This document shows positions 34,662-46,656 of a DNA stretch of 64,000 bases, in pieces (within the stretch, counting starts at the first letter, position 1; the number at the start of each line of letters is the position of its first letter). Source of the DNA: Nymphalis io (taxonomy: Eukaryota > Arthropoda > Insecta > Lepidoptera > Nymphalidae); the NCBI RefSeq assembly GCF_905147045.1, contig NC_065898.1, positions 5,518,001-5,582,000 on the forward strand, read 5' to 3'. The notes beneath the pieces are model-generated. The model worked only from the letters and a program-made list of their open reading frames with translations, had not been told where the DNA came from and ran no database searches. The position numbers and the translations under genes are program-made.

Positions 34662-35550
34662 AGTGTCATAAAAAAAAGGTAATTGAAAAATTAAATTAGA
34701 GAACTTTGATTTCATAGTCGGTTCAGCTTAACAAAAGACCCTCGTCATTCTTTCTATAAATAATTACGTTAAATATACAGGAAACCTTCAGTTATTATGA
34801 ATTGCCATCCACATATAAGTATAACTTCTAAATATCAGGTCATGCGCCGTTGCTCGCGATGTACTATGCTTCGTTACTTTTACTTAGATTTTATTTAATT
34901 ATCGCTAACAACTTTTTCTGACCACCTAATTATTTCCGTCGGAAGCTGTACTAGTGTTAGTTCCAATTAAGGTGTTTTAACAGGATGAATTGAAAGAATA
35001 AACCAGTGTAAGAAATAACACAAAATAAAAAAATTAATTGACATACCATTTTTTTCTCGTAGATTATTCATCTCATTAACATTTTGCAATACTTAACCTT
35101 TAATGAAATTATATTTTAATGAATGGGAATTAGTTTATATTTATATATTTTTGTCGTTTATTTTTAAGTAATCTTTTTTTTATATTTTAAATATTTCTGC
35201 TTGATTTTTAAGCCGAGATTTTATTGGTTTCTAATATTTAAAAAATATTATTGATGTTTTATTTTTTCACTGCAATTATTTTTGTGCTTGTATTTTAACT
35301 GAATTTTATGATTAATGAATATGCTCAACGCGTATTACAATTTAATAGCCTTTCGATTAGTTCAGCCAATTATTTCAACATTGTGTGGAATTTAATCAAA
35401 CAAAATCCAATGACAACGTTAATAAAGTTTATTATAAACTTTAGACCGCTTTCTATTTTAATGTAACATAACAATATGAAATATTTAATAAAGTTAGTTA
35501 TTATTTTATCATGAAAACAAATAAAATGTTTAGTAAATTTATATAAGGTA
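34662..35550. other. AT-rich stretch, nothing recognised
   Basis: Low-complexity sequence only. Confidence 0.5.
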
Positions 35551-35853
35551 AGCCGAGATGGCCCAGTAGCAAGAACGCGTGAATCTTAACCGATGATCGT
35601 GGGTTCAAAAAGGCAAGCACCACTGAATTTTCAAGTGCTTAATTCGTGATTATAATTCATCTCGTGCTTCACGGTGAAGGAAAAAATCGTGAGGAAACTT
35701 GCATGTGTCTAATTTCACTGAAATTCTGCCACATGTGTATTCCACGATCCCGTACTAGAGCAGCGTGATGGAATAAGCTCCAAACCTTCTCCTCAAAAAA
35801 AAAGGAGGGGAGCCCTTTAGCCCAGCAGTGGGACTTTCACAGGCTGTTACGGT
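35551..35853 (+). mobile_element. Metulj-like tRNA-derived SINE, full length
   Basis: The head starts agccgagatggcccagtag, with the B-box region damaged (gggttcaaaaaggc). The body and RTE-like tail (cagcagtgggactttcac, GGCTGTTAC) are complete. A 7-bp tataagg on both sides is a possible target duplication. Confidence 0.9.
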
Positions 35854-36019
35854 TATAAGGCTGACAGACGAGAAACCTTTTTGCACTCAAATGTTACATA
35901 TAAAACGGACTCAAGTTCGAACGCATAATTTAACAAAATCACGCACAAGAAGTAATATTTAAAATCAATTATAACAGTAGACGAACGGACAGTAAGTAAG
36001 ATCAACTCACGAACCCTTT

Positions 36020-36205
36020 TACTGTCTATTTCTATATGGCAATGTAAGAAGCATTAACTATTCCTTACACAATGCATTGTCATGGGATCGAAGTTATTAC
36101 GTTCCTCGTGCCTGTAACATTGACTCACCGGAACACAGCGCGCCGAAGCATCGTTGTTTTACGAAGTGGTCAGTGAACAGTACCTAGACAGCTCTCGGCT
36201 TAACA
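36020..36205 (-). mobile_element. 285-bp short repeat, very diverged
   Basis: ggcaatgtaagaagcatta, gttcctcgtgcctgtaac, accggaacacagc and gtacctagacagct keep family order, with large gaps. Confidence 0.6.
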
Positions 36206-37617
36206 TAATAGTGGTCATAAACTTCTAAACTTGTTACTCGTGTCAATAGCGCTGCACATATACAATGACCGTACAATTTATGTCACCATCTAAATTCACC
36301 GTTGAAGGTTTTGTTTAAGAATATCAATAACATTTGACACAATCTTCAGACCTATTATCGTAAAAAAATATCTTATTATATTTTTTTCATATCATATTAT
36401 TATATAATGTTATGTAGAAAAATAATATTCGATATAGTGAATATCATTTATTTTATTTAAAACCATATTCAGATTAGAAAGTACCTTCCTGATAAGGGAA
36501 TTCATATAAACATTGAAAGCTAAAATATACTTTCTAAATGGAGACACGTAAGGGGTTATCAATAAAACAAATAGGCAATAAGACGACGAAGAAGTGGGGG
36601 TTTTTTGAAATAGCGGTGCGTCCTATAGAGAGGATGGAAGTTAAATGTGACATCACGCAATAAATTACGTTTGTAAAACCTCCTTATTATATAGAGCGCC
36701 TACGTAGTAATATCTAGTAAATTCTTTTTTTTACTTATATCTACTAAGGCAGGCACTCCGAATAATACAATGATATATTTATTTTATAAATTCGAGATCG
36801 GAATAAAGTATCCCTAAAGATTGTGTAATTGACAGCGTGACAAAATATATTGAACATTTATTTATTTATTTTAAAATACAGCATCATCTGCTATCGATAA
36901 AGAAAAAGCTTCCGTATCAAATATTTTAATAACATAAAAGGTCCATGTATAAATATATATATAATACATTTTCATTCCGGATCTTAGAGTGAAATGCGTG
37001 TATGAAAAATGATTATAGCGTCACTTATTTTATAAATGGCTTTTTAACCTAGTACAACTTACTAACATAGTAGGACATATATTTAAGTGTTGATTTTCAC
37101 TATTATTAAGAAAATTATTACTTATTTACCTACTTTCTTTAACATAATTTAATTTTAATAACACTGCGATTAGCATCACTTACAGGAAACTAGATCAAGA
37201 ATAATAGGTATCTATGTCTTGCACATCTCTAAGGAATTAAATCTAAGACATGTCTTTCTTTAAATAGTTGAACCAGACCTTGTACCAGATACTATTTTGT
37301 ATCTCAACATTTTCAAAAGTTTAATAGTCGTCGTTTAATTTATATTTTATAATTATCAACATATAACAGCCAATGACATTCACGACAAATACAATCACAG
37401 ACAGACAAGCATATTTTTCAAAGACATAGAATTTAAATTCTCAATAGTACATTTGACAAAATGTAGACCCTCCCAAGAGGACCCTATAATAACAACATTG
37501 AAGCAAATAAAGTCATTTTACAATGTATAATACCACTCTAACTAATATTAAATAATAGTAGTACGATATAATAAAAAAAATTTAATAACGAAAACTCGAA
37601 CGCACCCACGTAAACCA

Positions 37618-37618
<1 letters not shown>
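36206..37618. other. AT-rich stretch, nothing recognised
   Basis: No repeat or coding match. Confidence 0.45.
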
Positions 37619-37664
<46 letters not shown>

Positions 37665-37666
37665 GC
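37619..37666. repeat. (CT)n(CA)n compound microsatellite
   Basis: About 30 bp of CT followed by about 18 bp of CA. Confidence 0.95.
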
Positions 37667-37709
37667 ACATACACAAATTATTAGTTGTAACTATGCCCTG
37701 AGCAAGTAT

Positions 37710-37930
37710 AGTAAACTAGAGCTTTACCCGCGGTTTCACTCACGTAATCATTGAGAATTGTTCTATTAGAAGCCAATTTTCATAACTCTTTCTTTAAAAA
37801 TGAAGGATTTTCATACGAACTTCATCCCCTTAATCATAGCTTAGAGGAACACGTATGCAAATTTTCATGATGGGACTGGCTATCCCAGTAGTATGAGTTG
37901 TGCGTTGATATGTCAGTCATTTATTTTTAT
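37710..37930 (+). repeat. Degenerate interspersed repeat (tail family), elongated member
   Basis: ACTAGAGCTTTACCCGCGG, an intermediate about 110 bp, then GCAAATTTTCATGATGGGA and a TATATATATTA end. The beginning and the end fit the family; the centre is not seen in other copies here. Confidence 0.5.
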
Positions 37931-40900
37931 ATATATTAAGCACAAAAATGCTTATATTTAATTATAAAACCCAATACCAAAAGTCTGTACAAAAAACCCG
38001 TAATATACAAAAGCTCCTATCTCGTTCGTCTTAAAAACAATATGTGAAAATAATTGATGAACTGCAATGTCGTAAGCTCAAATAAATATTGGGTTGGGAA
38101 CGGAGCTAAGATCGGTCCTTAGGGAATCATATTTTCTGGAAAAGAATAATATCATTTTATAAACTTGACAATAAATTTATGTTATTTTCTTTGTTACGCT
38201 TATTATCAATAATAATCTGTTCAAAATATATTTCATATAAAGACCTAATGTATTAAAATATGTTTATGAAATGAAATTTATATATTAATGTTCATAAAAT
38301 ACTATACCTCAACTAAATGTATTATAGAAATGAAAACTTTTCTACATTGTCACTTATGAAAAAGAAATTAGAAGGCAGTAGTTGAAGTCGAATAGAACTC
38401 AATATTCCAATACGTACCATCTGTTTAATTTTAACCTATCATACACCCATTGTCGTCTGACAAATGGATGCAGCTTTATTGAGAGCAATATAGAGAGCAA
38501 AAAATTGATAAAATAACCATTAAATGATTAGATAAACCACTTATACATTTAACATATGGTTCTTTTAAATACGATCACTTTATCGTTATTGTGAAAAATT
38601 ATTTAAAAAGTAAGTCGATTAAATGAAATGTTCACATTTAAATTATATGCAGCTTTGAGCATTACTTTAGAATTATAGTGAAAAAATATAAATATATTTT
38701 ATTACATTGAAATTATCTGTTAAATCAAATGTGTATAGAATCAGTTGAAAATGATAAATCAGTTCGTTAATTAGACGATCTAAGAAAACCGATAGATGTA
38801 GACGTCGGAAATCAAATAGCAACGACTGTGTAGTCAAAACAAGTACAAGGCTAAGATACGATGATAGCAGACCATAAACTAATAGTAGGTATTCTAAATA
38901 TAAATCGAAAGTGTCGAAAACAATAACAGTTTTTTCTAACGCTATTGCCAAAAAGGTACGAAACGGTTACAATAGATTGCCATTTAAAGTACCGATTCAT
39001 ACGATAGAACCCTCGGTTGATATCCGATACCTTTTAGAACTCGTATCTATCGGAAGTTTTAATGGAGCGTATCAATTTCATTTATTAACAACCTTTGTTA
39101 ATTTAACCGAGTTAAATTTGACATCGGCGAGCAAAATTGCAAAATACCGTATCCGTTAATAATATTAATACTTCAAAAAAATCCGCAATAAATATTACCA
39201 TTTTTCTTTTAAAATACTGTTAATTTAAGTCTTGAGAAACAGGTAACTTAACATATACATGGTATAATTCTCATATAAATAACGATTGTGCTATCGAGAA
39301 ATTTACACAAATTATCAACCTCTTATTGATACAAATATATTAATAATAAACATGAAAAACAATGCAATATTAGAATTATTCAAGATAAAATATACGATAA
39401 AGATTAAGACGGGAGAGAAAGAACATAGGAAGTGGGATCAAACAATAAAACTGAGCCAGGATGTCTTACATCACATGTTTTTCGGAATGATCATCAAATT
39501 AATGATATTTACATTGCTATATATAAAAACGGAGACCTGTTTCTAAAAAAACACTCTTGATGTTCCAAAACCTGTAATAATTTAGGCAAGCCAAGAATAA
39601 ATTGATATTTGAATTTTCTTTTGAACACCTAATTAAAACTTACATCTGCCTTAAAAGTACGAAGCGAATGTGTGACTGATAATTAAGATAAGAGTCGTGG
39701 CAGTTCATTTTGTTATCTTTATTATAGGCAACAATTAAACGGAATCGTATGAACAAAAGATCCTTTTTGGGACGGGCGTAATCTAGTACATTGTACATGT
39801 TCCATACCCTCTTCTAAACGCAGAATGGGAGATAATTTTTGTGGAAAATTTCACCAAGAAGGTTGTATCAAGCAAATCGTTTAGATTTAAAATTTAGTAA
39901 CGTGTAGAATATTGTTCGTCATTCAATAAATAGATTCTTCAACAAATTTTAAACATATTTCTTTATTATTAGATTTTATAAGGAATTAGTCGTACACACC
40001 TCCCATAATTGAAGGAAAAATGTACAACTGCCTCTTATGTAAAACTAAATACTGAAAAATATCCAACATAATAGATAAAACCAAGTCTTTTAACTAATAT
40101 TTGTTATATAAGGTAATTAAATAAGTTTCTGATGTGGTAGAAATGTTCGTAAACTAGAACGTGCGTAGAGAGACGCTCCTCGTCTAATAATGTTATGTCG
40201 AGCATTTTGTAATATTGACTTAAGCAGATCCCCTTAACACGGCGTGTGCCTTTACGACAAATTAAGGGTTTAACGAGCTTTAAAGTACAATCATATATGT
40301 ACACATTTCCCCCCTGTAATCAATAATAGTTCTTAAAACTTACATAATAAAGGCTATTATAGCAGAATGTCTTTCAATATGTGATCAAAAGCAGAGGCCT
40401 AGACGTTTAATTTGTCCTCGCTTTGACGGTAAACACAATTTACCCTAACTCTTCCCTTTCCTTTCAGTGTTGACTGTCTGACTTCAGTGTTTTTTATTTT
40501 ACTTTTTACATCTCATACTACTTCATCATAATATCCTGGTATTTTTCTGACATTTAAATCAAATCCAGTCATTTTTGCTCATATATGAATAAGTTCTAAA
40601 ACCTTATTCCAAAAAGGGAAGGAGGGGTTGCTTTGGACCAGGTGTCCCTATTTAAATAGTAATCAATTATCAAAAATAATTAATAATATTTATATTGCTT
40701 CATAAATCTTTTCTGCTTTATTCTTGATTTTACTAGAGAAAAGGTTGGTTTAAAAAAAAACATGTAAATAAATAAATTATATATAATATTCAAAACTTTT
40801 AAAAGGAAAAACTGGTTGTGCGCGTTTTTGAGAGGCATGTTTGTATGAAAGGTCTCAAGTCTCTAAGTCTCCGACGAGACTAGATGATTATATACTGTAT

Positions 40901-42039
40901 CGACAATTTAATTAATAATATAAACATATTCCTGACATAACTCATGTACATTATTCTCAATAAAGGTTGTCGAAATTAAATCTATATATGATGAAACTTC
41001 TAACATGAAGTTTGGTATTTAGATAACTAATAAATTAATTTGATTCAGATAAATTAATTTTATCTATGAAACATTAAAACTAATATATGTTGATAAGTTA
41101 TTGGCTCCAGAGGTTAAGATATGTTTGTATTAACCAGAGGTACCTGAATTTAATTTGGTTTTCGGAAGCTAAAGTATAGGCAATTCGTCTCTTACTTGGC
41201 ATTAAAAACATCACAAGTACTTTGTAGATATTTATTCGATCTTATTTGTTTGTATTTAAATTTCGTTGATCCACAGATTGTCAGGTTGATTTGAGTTTTA
41301 CTCAATAAAGACTGATTATCGGAAGACTAATATTATTTTAATAATTTTATTCTTATTAAATGTGTACAGTGTGGTTGTATTTAATTGCAATATTCATTAA
41401 AAAACTCTTAGTAAAAAATGTAACTCTAGTACGAATTTTGTAATAAAATTTAGCGTGTAATTAATTAGGTTGAAACCACTTGAAGTCTGGGTAGAATATT
41501 TTCGGCCTGTTTATTCCCTCTTCAATTAAACACGCCTCCTGAATAAGGAATTCCTCTCACGTTTAGTGTAAAGATGGAGACACATTACATTATTTTTACA
41601 AATCAAATATAATTTTGTACTTGAAATGTATCAACAAAATTAACTAATGACAAATTATCCTATGTAAGCACAACTTAAATTTTTCTCATCAATATTTTAT
41701 CTCATTAAATCTAGCCCTCATACAATTTACATTCATTTTATCATTGTTATCATAACCAACAGATAAATATAGACCTTATTGCGTACAAGATAGAGATCTA
41801 TTGTGCTTAATTTCTAACCTAATTATCATTGCAATTTTATTGCCTCAGTAATTTCGAGTAATATATTTTTATTGCTCAAATTTAGAAATGGTTTTCAAGT
41901 TTTATATCTTACTAATACAGCAACCCTTATTGTGCACGTTGCACGCACATTTGCTGTACTAAAAATATTTATGACATCTTTCACCTTGTTATTACATAAT
42001 AATATCAAGTAATAACATATAAATGAATAAATTATATCT
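37931..42039. other. Long AT-rich stretch with two balanced-composition patches
   Basis: No repeat of the window's families is seen over 4 kb, which is unusual here. Patches at about 38790-39160 and 40160-40310 have many CG dinucleotides and few homopolymers. The first gives a plus-strand frame of 82 codons (38911-39159) without any ATG, so it is not called a gene. These could be conserved non-coding elements. A strong pyrimidine tract ending CAG at about 40467 is a splice-acceptor look-alike without an obvious exon behind it. Confidence 0.35.
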
Positions 42040-42051
42040 AATATTCAAATC
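42040..42051. repeat. Target-site duplication, left (forward RTE)
   Basis: aatattcaaatc here and at 46645-46656 bracket the forward RTE. Confidence 0.8.
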
Positions 42052-42597
42052 CTCAAAGCAGGAGGCACACCAGTTCTGAGAGAGCTGGCTAACATCTTTA
42101 ATTCCGTCCTCCACAATGGTATAATACCGAAGACATGGAGCAGAAGTGTGGTGGTGCTGTTTTTCAAGAAGGGCGATAAAGCTCTCCTGAAAAACTACCG
42201 CCCCATTTCAATTTTAAGCCATGTTTACAAATTGTTTTCGAGGGTAATCACGAATCGTCTTGCCCGAAAATTCGATGACTTCCAACCCGTGGAACAGGCT
42301 GGGTTTCGAAAAGGCTTCAGTACCGTAGACCACATACACACACTAAGGCAAATAATACAGAAGACCGAGGATTATAATCAGCCTCTATGCCTAGCGTTTG
42401 TGGACTACGAAAAAGCCTTCGATACCATCGAGACCTGGGCTGTTCTGGAATCCATGCAGAGATGCCTAATTGACTGTCGGTATGTCCAGGTGGTGAAGTG
42501 TTTATACGAAGCCGCAACCATGACCGTCCAAGTACAAGATCAGAGCACAAGACCAATCCAATTGCATCGCGGGGTAAGACAGGGAGATGTAATATCA
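42052..42597 (+). pseudogene. Forward RTE LINE, left part: 5'-truncated RT
   Basis: The frame is open from its first base. It starts at the LKAGGTPVL block (start of the RT palm), runs through VVLFFKKGDK, NYRPISILSHVYKLFSR, EQAGFRKGFSTVDHI and FVDYEKAFDTIE to GVRQGDVIS, where a second RTE interrupts it. Endonuclease and leader are missing, so this copy was truncated on insertion. Compared with the inserted element it differs at many residues and ends in poly-A instead of (TTGA)n, marking a separate RTE lineage. The last 12 bases (42586-42597) are the target duplication of the inserted copy. The remainder of the ORF is at 45758-46644. Confidence 0.92.
42586..42597. repeat. Target-site duplication, left (RTE copy 2)
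   Basis: gatgtaatatca, repeated at 45758-45769. Confidence 0.88.
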
Positions 42598-42598
42598 A

Positions 42599-43447
42599 TC
42601 AACAGCCAATCGTTGTCCACTGCTGAACATAGGCCTCTCCCAAGGTGCGCCAAAGCTCCCTGTCCTCCGCCTTCCGCATCCAGTTGTTGCCCGCCACCTT
42701 CTTAAGGTCGTCGGTCCACCTGGCTGGAGGGCGCCCTACGCTGCGCTTGCCGATTCGCGGTCTCCACTCTAGGACTCGTCTGCTCCAACGGCCATCGGTC
42801 CTACGACATACGTGACCAGCCCACTGCCACTTCAGCCTGCTAATTTTGCAAGCTATGTCGGTGACTCCGGTTCTTTTCCGGATAATCTCATTTCTGATCT
42901 TATCCTTCAAAGATACTCCGAGCATAGCTCGCTCCATAGCACGCTGAGCGACTTTGAATTTGTGGACTAGTCCCGCAGTTAGTGTCCACGTTTCGGCACC
43001 GTATGTCATGGCAGGTAAGACGCATTGGTTGAAGACTTTCGTCTTCAAACATTGCGGTATAGACGACTTGAGGACTTGACGAAGGTTGCCAAATGCTGCC
43101 CATCCCAAGCGAATTCTTCGATCGGCTTCCTTCTCGAAGTTGTTCCTACCGACTTGTATTATCTGTCCTAGGTAGGTATATTCACTAACAACTTCGAGAG
43201 GTTTCCCCTCGACGTATATCGGTCCCGGCACGACATGCCTATTGAACATGACCTTGGTCTTGTCCAAGTTCATACCGAGACCGACACACCGGGAAGACTC
43301 GCCTAGGCTACGCAGCATTTCGGTGAGTTGTTCCAGCGACTCTGCTATGATGACGATATCGTCGGCAAATCGAAGGTGTGAGATGTACTCGCCGTTTACA
43401 TTGACTCCATACATAGTCCAATCCAGCGTTTTGAAAACGTCTTCCAA
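42599..43447 (-). pseudogene. RTE copy 2: RT palm end, thumb and C-terminal domain
   Basis: This is the third piece of the ORF, after the stop at 43484. It starts near the end of the palm, with the catalytic FADD at 43358-43369, then LGMNLDKTKVMFN, EYTYLGQIIQ, RIRLGWAAFG, VFNQCVLPAMTYGAETW, and a C-terminal tail with RLKWQWAGHV and a WTDDLKK block. It ends VQQWTTIGC and a stop at the TTGA tail. It reads through without damage. Copy 1 has deletions in this part. Confidence 0.93.
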
Positions 43448-43483
43448 CGCGTTGGTGAACAGTTTCGGGGATATTACATCCCC

Positions 43484-44752
43484 CTATCTCACCCCTCTGC
43501 GCAGTTGGATCGCCTTCGTCTTACAGTCCTGGATGTGGACAGTCATTGTAGCGGCGTTGTACAGACATCTCAGTACCTCGATATATCTCCAATCGATATG
43601 ACATCTCTGCAATGAGTCGAGCACTGCCCAGGTTTCGATGGAGTCGAAGGCTTTCTCGTAGTCCACGAATGCCATACACAGCGGCTGATTGTACTCTTCG
43701 GTCTTCTGCACAATCTGCCGAACAGTATGGATGTGGTCCACGGTGCTGTAGGCTGATCGAAAGCCGGCTTGCTCTGGGGGCTGGAACTCGTCAAGTCGTC
43801 TGGCGAGACGGTTCGTGACGACTCTTGAGAACAGCTTATACACGTGACTCAGGAGGGAGATTGGTCTGTAGTTTTTCAAGAGGGTTTTATCACCTTTCTT
43901 GAAAAACAGTACCACCTCACTCCCGCTCCACGTTTCCGGGGTCTTGCCATGTTGGATGACGGAATTAAAGAGGCTTGCTAGCTCTTTCAGGACCGGAGTC
44001 CCGCCTGCCTTAAGCAACTCTGTTGTGATTCCGTCATCTCCCGGAGCTTTGTTGTTTTTAAGCTGTTCTAGAGCCGCCCTAATCTCTCCTTGGTCAACGA
44101 CCGGGAGCTCCTCGGAGTAATGGCGCATAAGAGGGGCGCGCTGGTCTTCAATACTGATTCCCACGGGTTTATCCGATCTTGAAGAGAACAACTGCCCATA
44201 AAACCTCTCTACTTCTCCGATAATCTCAGGCCTAGAGGTAACAACCCCACCATTTTCAATTTTAAGTTTTGTCAGACGCGGCCTCCCAAACTTGCGAGCG
44301 AACACTTTCGATCCCCGATTTTGCTCAATCGCAGCCTTGATGGCACGGGTATTGGAGCGTCGGAGATCGCGTCGCGTCAGCGTTTTTATTGTTCGGTTTA
44401 AGGCCTTATCTGACAAAAACGATGGTAGTTCTCGTCGTTTTCTCATGAGCTCGAGTGTCTCAGCAGAGAGTTTTGGTGCGTTGTCTCTTCTCTGTGGCGG
44501 AAAACACTTGCGGGATGTGTTTTGCAGTATTTTGACCAGCGTGTCGGTTCTCTCATCAATGCTGCTTATGGTTTCCAACGCGGTGAATTGATTTTGAAGT
44601 TCCATTTGGAACTTTTCGGAGCCTTGAGCAGCTTGGAGCATGGTAGGTCGGAGAGTAGACCTCATCATTCTCGATCTTTCGGCTTTTAAGTTGATATTTA
44701 GAGTGCCTCGAACCAAGCGGTGATCACTTCCGGTATTAAACCTGTTGATCAC
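43484..44752 (-). pseudogene. RTE copy 2: endonuclease end, linker and RT fingers/palm
   Basis: This is the second piece. It begins just downstream of the frameshift near 44796 with TGSDHRLVRGTL (endonuclease SDH motif) and continues with the linker and the RT blocks NNKAPGDDGI, NYRPISLLSHVYKLFSR and FVDYEKAFDSIE. It stops at GVR with TAG in place of the glutamine of GVRQGD. One base change separates it from the downstream piece, so the whole RT is present. Confidence 0.93.
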
Positions 44753-44846
44753 TGAAACATCTCTAAATATGTGCCTTTTATTCGAAATGATAAAGTTCTA
44801 TCTCGTTCCTTGTCACGTTATCGGGGCTTCGCCAGGTCCACCTCCT

Positions 44847-45662
44847 CTAAGGCTTTTTTTGAAAGAAAGAATTCATCAAAAAAAGCCCCTGCGCTTCGAG
44901 AAAGTTTACCAGCATTTGCCCCCTGTGATTTCTGCAGCCCAAGCCGTAAGGTCCGACTTTCGATTCACCGCTATCTTGCACTCCCACTTTAGCATTAAAG
45001 TCTCCCATAACAACATTGTAGTGGGCCCTCGAGGTGTCGTTGAGGGCCTTTGCGATGTCCTCGTACATCGCTTCGACCACATCATCAGAGTATGTCGAAG
45101 TTGGCGCATATACCTGTACAACCTTCAGGGAGTACCTGTCGGAAAGTTTTAGGACAAGGTACGCTACCCGGTTCGACACACTACTGATTTCCACAATGCT
45201 GCTAATGAGATCCTTTTTGACTAGAAAACCGACACCACCCTGGGAGAGGTTATCACCTTCGCGGAAGTAGAGTAAGTTACCGGACTCTAGAGTTATCATG
45301 TCCTCCCCCTGTCTTCGGACTTCAGATAACCCCAGTATATGCCAGTTTATATGACTTAACTCTACTTCTAATTCGGCGAGGTGATGGTCCAGCCTCATCG
45401 AGCGTCCATTATACGTTGCCATTTTCAGTCGTTTTATACGGTAGCCTGCCGTGAACCGGTGATTCTTAGCACCCCCTGCCCTGCCGATACCGCGACCGCT
45501 ACCTTGGTCGGGCCTAGCGGGCTTGCCGGTAACTGGGGGCCTTTTTTTGGGCGCATCTGCCATTAAGGGAGGGGTTTGCCCATACTCGCCGCGCTGGGCA
45601 GGCGTGTTGGCGAGCGCAGTAGGGGGTAAGATGTTTATGGGAGGGGGGACGCTGCTGCCCAT
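44847..45662 (-). pseudogene. RTE copy 2: 5' leader and APE-type endonuclease
   Basis: The likely true start is the ATG at 45420-45422 (MATYNGRSMRL), typical for RTE endonucleases. The frame upstream to 45662 is the proline- and glycine-rich leader, possibly untranslated. Endonuclease motifs in order: the N of TYNGRS, GLSEVRR (the metal-binding E), GGVGFLVKK, VVQVYAPTS, and GDFNAKVG. A CAG-to-TAG change ends it after FFQKK at 44847. Copy 1 lost 130 bp of this domain, so this copy preserves the family's endonuclease best. Confidence 0.92.
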
Positions 45663-45757
45663 CCCCCCTTTTCCCCGTCCCTCAGTCGCCTCTTACGACA
45701 CCCACGGGATGAGATTGGGGGAGTACTATTCTAAGCCGGTACTCCACGGCATGGATG

Positions 45758-45769
45758 GATGTAATATCA
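45758..45769. repeat. Target-site duplication, right (RTE copy 2)
   Basis: gatgtaatatca, identical to 42586-42597. Confidence 0.88.
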
Positions 45770-46644
45770 CCGAAACTCTTTACCAATGCATTGGAGGACG
45801 TCTTCAAGACGCTCGATTGGAACGGACGCGGCATTAATATAAATGGCCAACACATTACACATCTCCGATTTGCCGACGACATTGTCATCATGGCGGAGAC
45901 TCTGCAGGATTTGGAAGAGATGCTAAACAGCCTGAGCGATTCTTCAAGACAAGTAGGTCTCGGGATGAACATTGAAAAGACCAAAATTATGGCAAACCGT
46001 CATGTATCCCCGAGACCAGTGGTCGTAAATGGCTCTCCACTTGAAGTTGTGCAGGAATATATCTACCTGGGCCAAACTATACAACTTGGCCGGCACGACT
46101 TTGAGAAGGAGGCTAAAAGAAGAATACGTTTGGGCTGGGCGGCATTCGGGAGGTTACGTCATATTTTTGAATCGTCGATCCCACAGTCGCTTAAGACCAG
46201 GGTCTTCAATCAGTGCGTCCTACCTGTAATGACTTACGGTGCCGAAACGTGGACACTTACCGTAGGACTGGTCCACAAATTTAGGGTCGCTCAGCGAGCA
46301 ATGGAACGTGCGATGCTTGGGGTTTCTCTGGCAGATAGAATCCGAAATGAGGACATAAGCCAGAGAACTCAAGTCACCGACATCGCGCTTAGAATTAGCT
46401 CGCTGAAGTGGAAGTGGGCTGGTCATGTCTCCAGGCGCATTGATGGCCGATGGAGCCGACACGTGTTGGAGTGGAGACCACGCTTAGGCAAACGTAGAGT
46501 AGGACGTCCTGTGACAAGATGGGCCAACGATTTAAAAAAAGGTGGCAGGTTCGGGATGGATGCGGACTGCCCAAGATCGGGATGGTTGGCGTTGTATGGG
46601 GGAGGCTTTCGTCCAGCAGTGGACGGCAAAAGGCTGAAAAAAAA
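45758..46644 (+). pseudogene. Forward RTE LINE, right part: RT palm end to stop and poly-A
   Basis: It resumes the ORF at the repeated target bases: DVISPKLFTNALEDVF, catalytic FADD at 45869-45880, LGMNIEKTKIM, YIYLGQTIQ, RIRLGWAAFGRL, VMTYGAETW, and SLKWKWAGHV. After ANDLKK at about 46540 one extra base in an A-run shifts the frame. In the original phase the C-terminus (MRTAQDRDGW, GEAFVQQW) runs to TGA at 46635-46637. Poly-A follows at once, so the 3'UTR is almost nil. Confidence 0.93.
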
Positions 46645-46656
46645 AATATTCAAATC
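46645..46656. repeat. Target-site duplication, right (forward RTE)
   Basis: aatattcaaatc, identical to 42040-42051. The left edge is uncertain by a few A residues because poly-A precedes it. Confidence 0.78.

Larger units (their letters stand above)
42598..45757 (-). mobile_element. RTE-clade LINE, copy 2, near full length, nested
   Basis: It is inserted right to left in the RT domain of the forward RTE with a 12-bp duplication. It has the complete 5' leader (same end as copy 1, near 45749), endonuclease, RT, and C-terminal domain. The tail after the stop is one or two TTGA units. Only three disabling changes are visible: a CAG-to-TAG stop at 44847-44849, one extra T near 44796, and a CAG-to-TAG stop at 43484-43486. 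Eight unexplained bases (catggatg, 45750-45757) sit between the 5' end and the duplication. Few lesions and near identity to copy 1 argue for recent activity of this lineage. Confidence 0.95.

Noticed and set aside
38911..39159. 82-codon frame with protein-like composition
   Set aside because: It begins with GTG, contains no ATG and overlaps another open frame; kept only as a possible conserved non-coding patch.
40440..40500. Strong pyrimidine tract ending CAG, possible exon start
   Set aside because: The downstream frame is short and hydrophobic, and there is no donor nearby; a lone acceptor look-alike is not enough.
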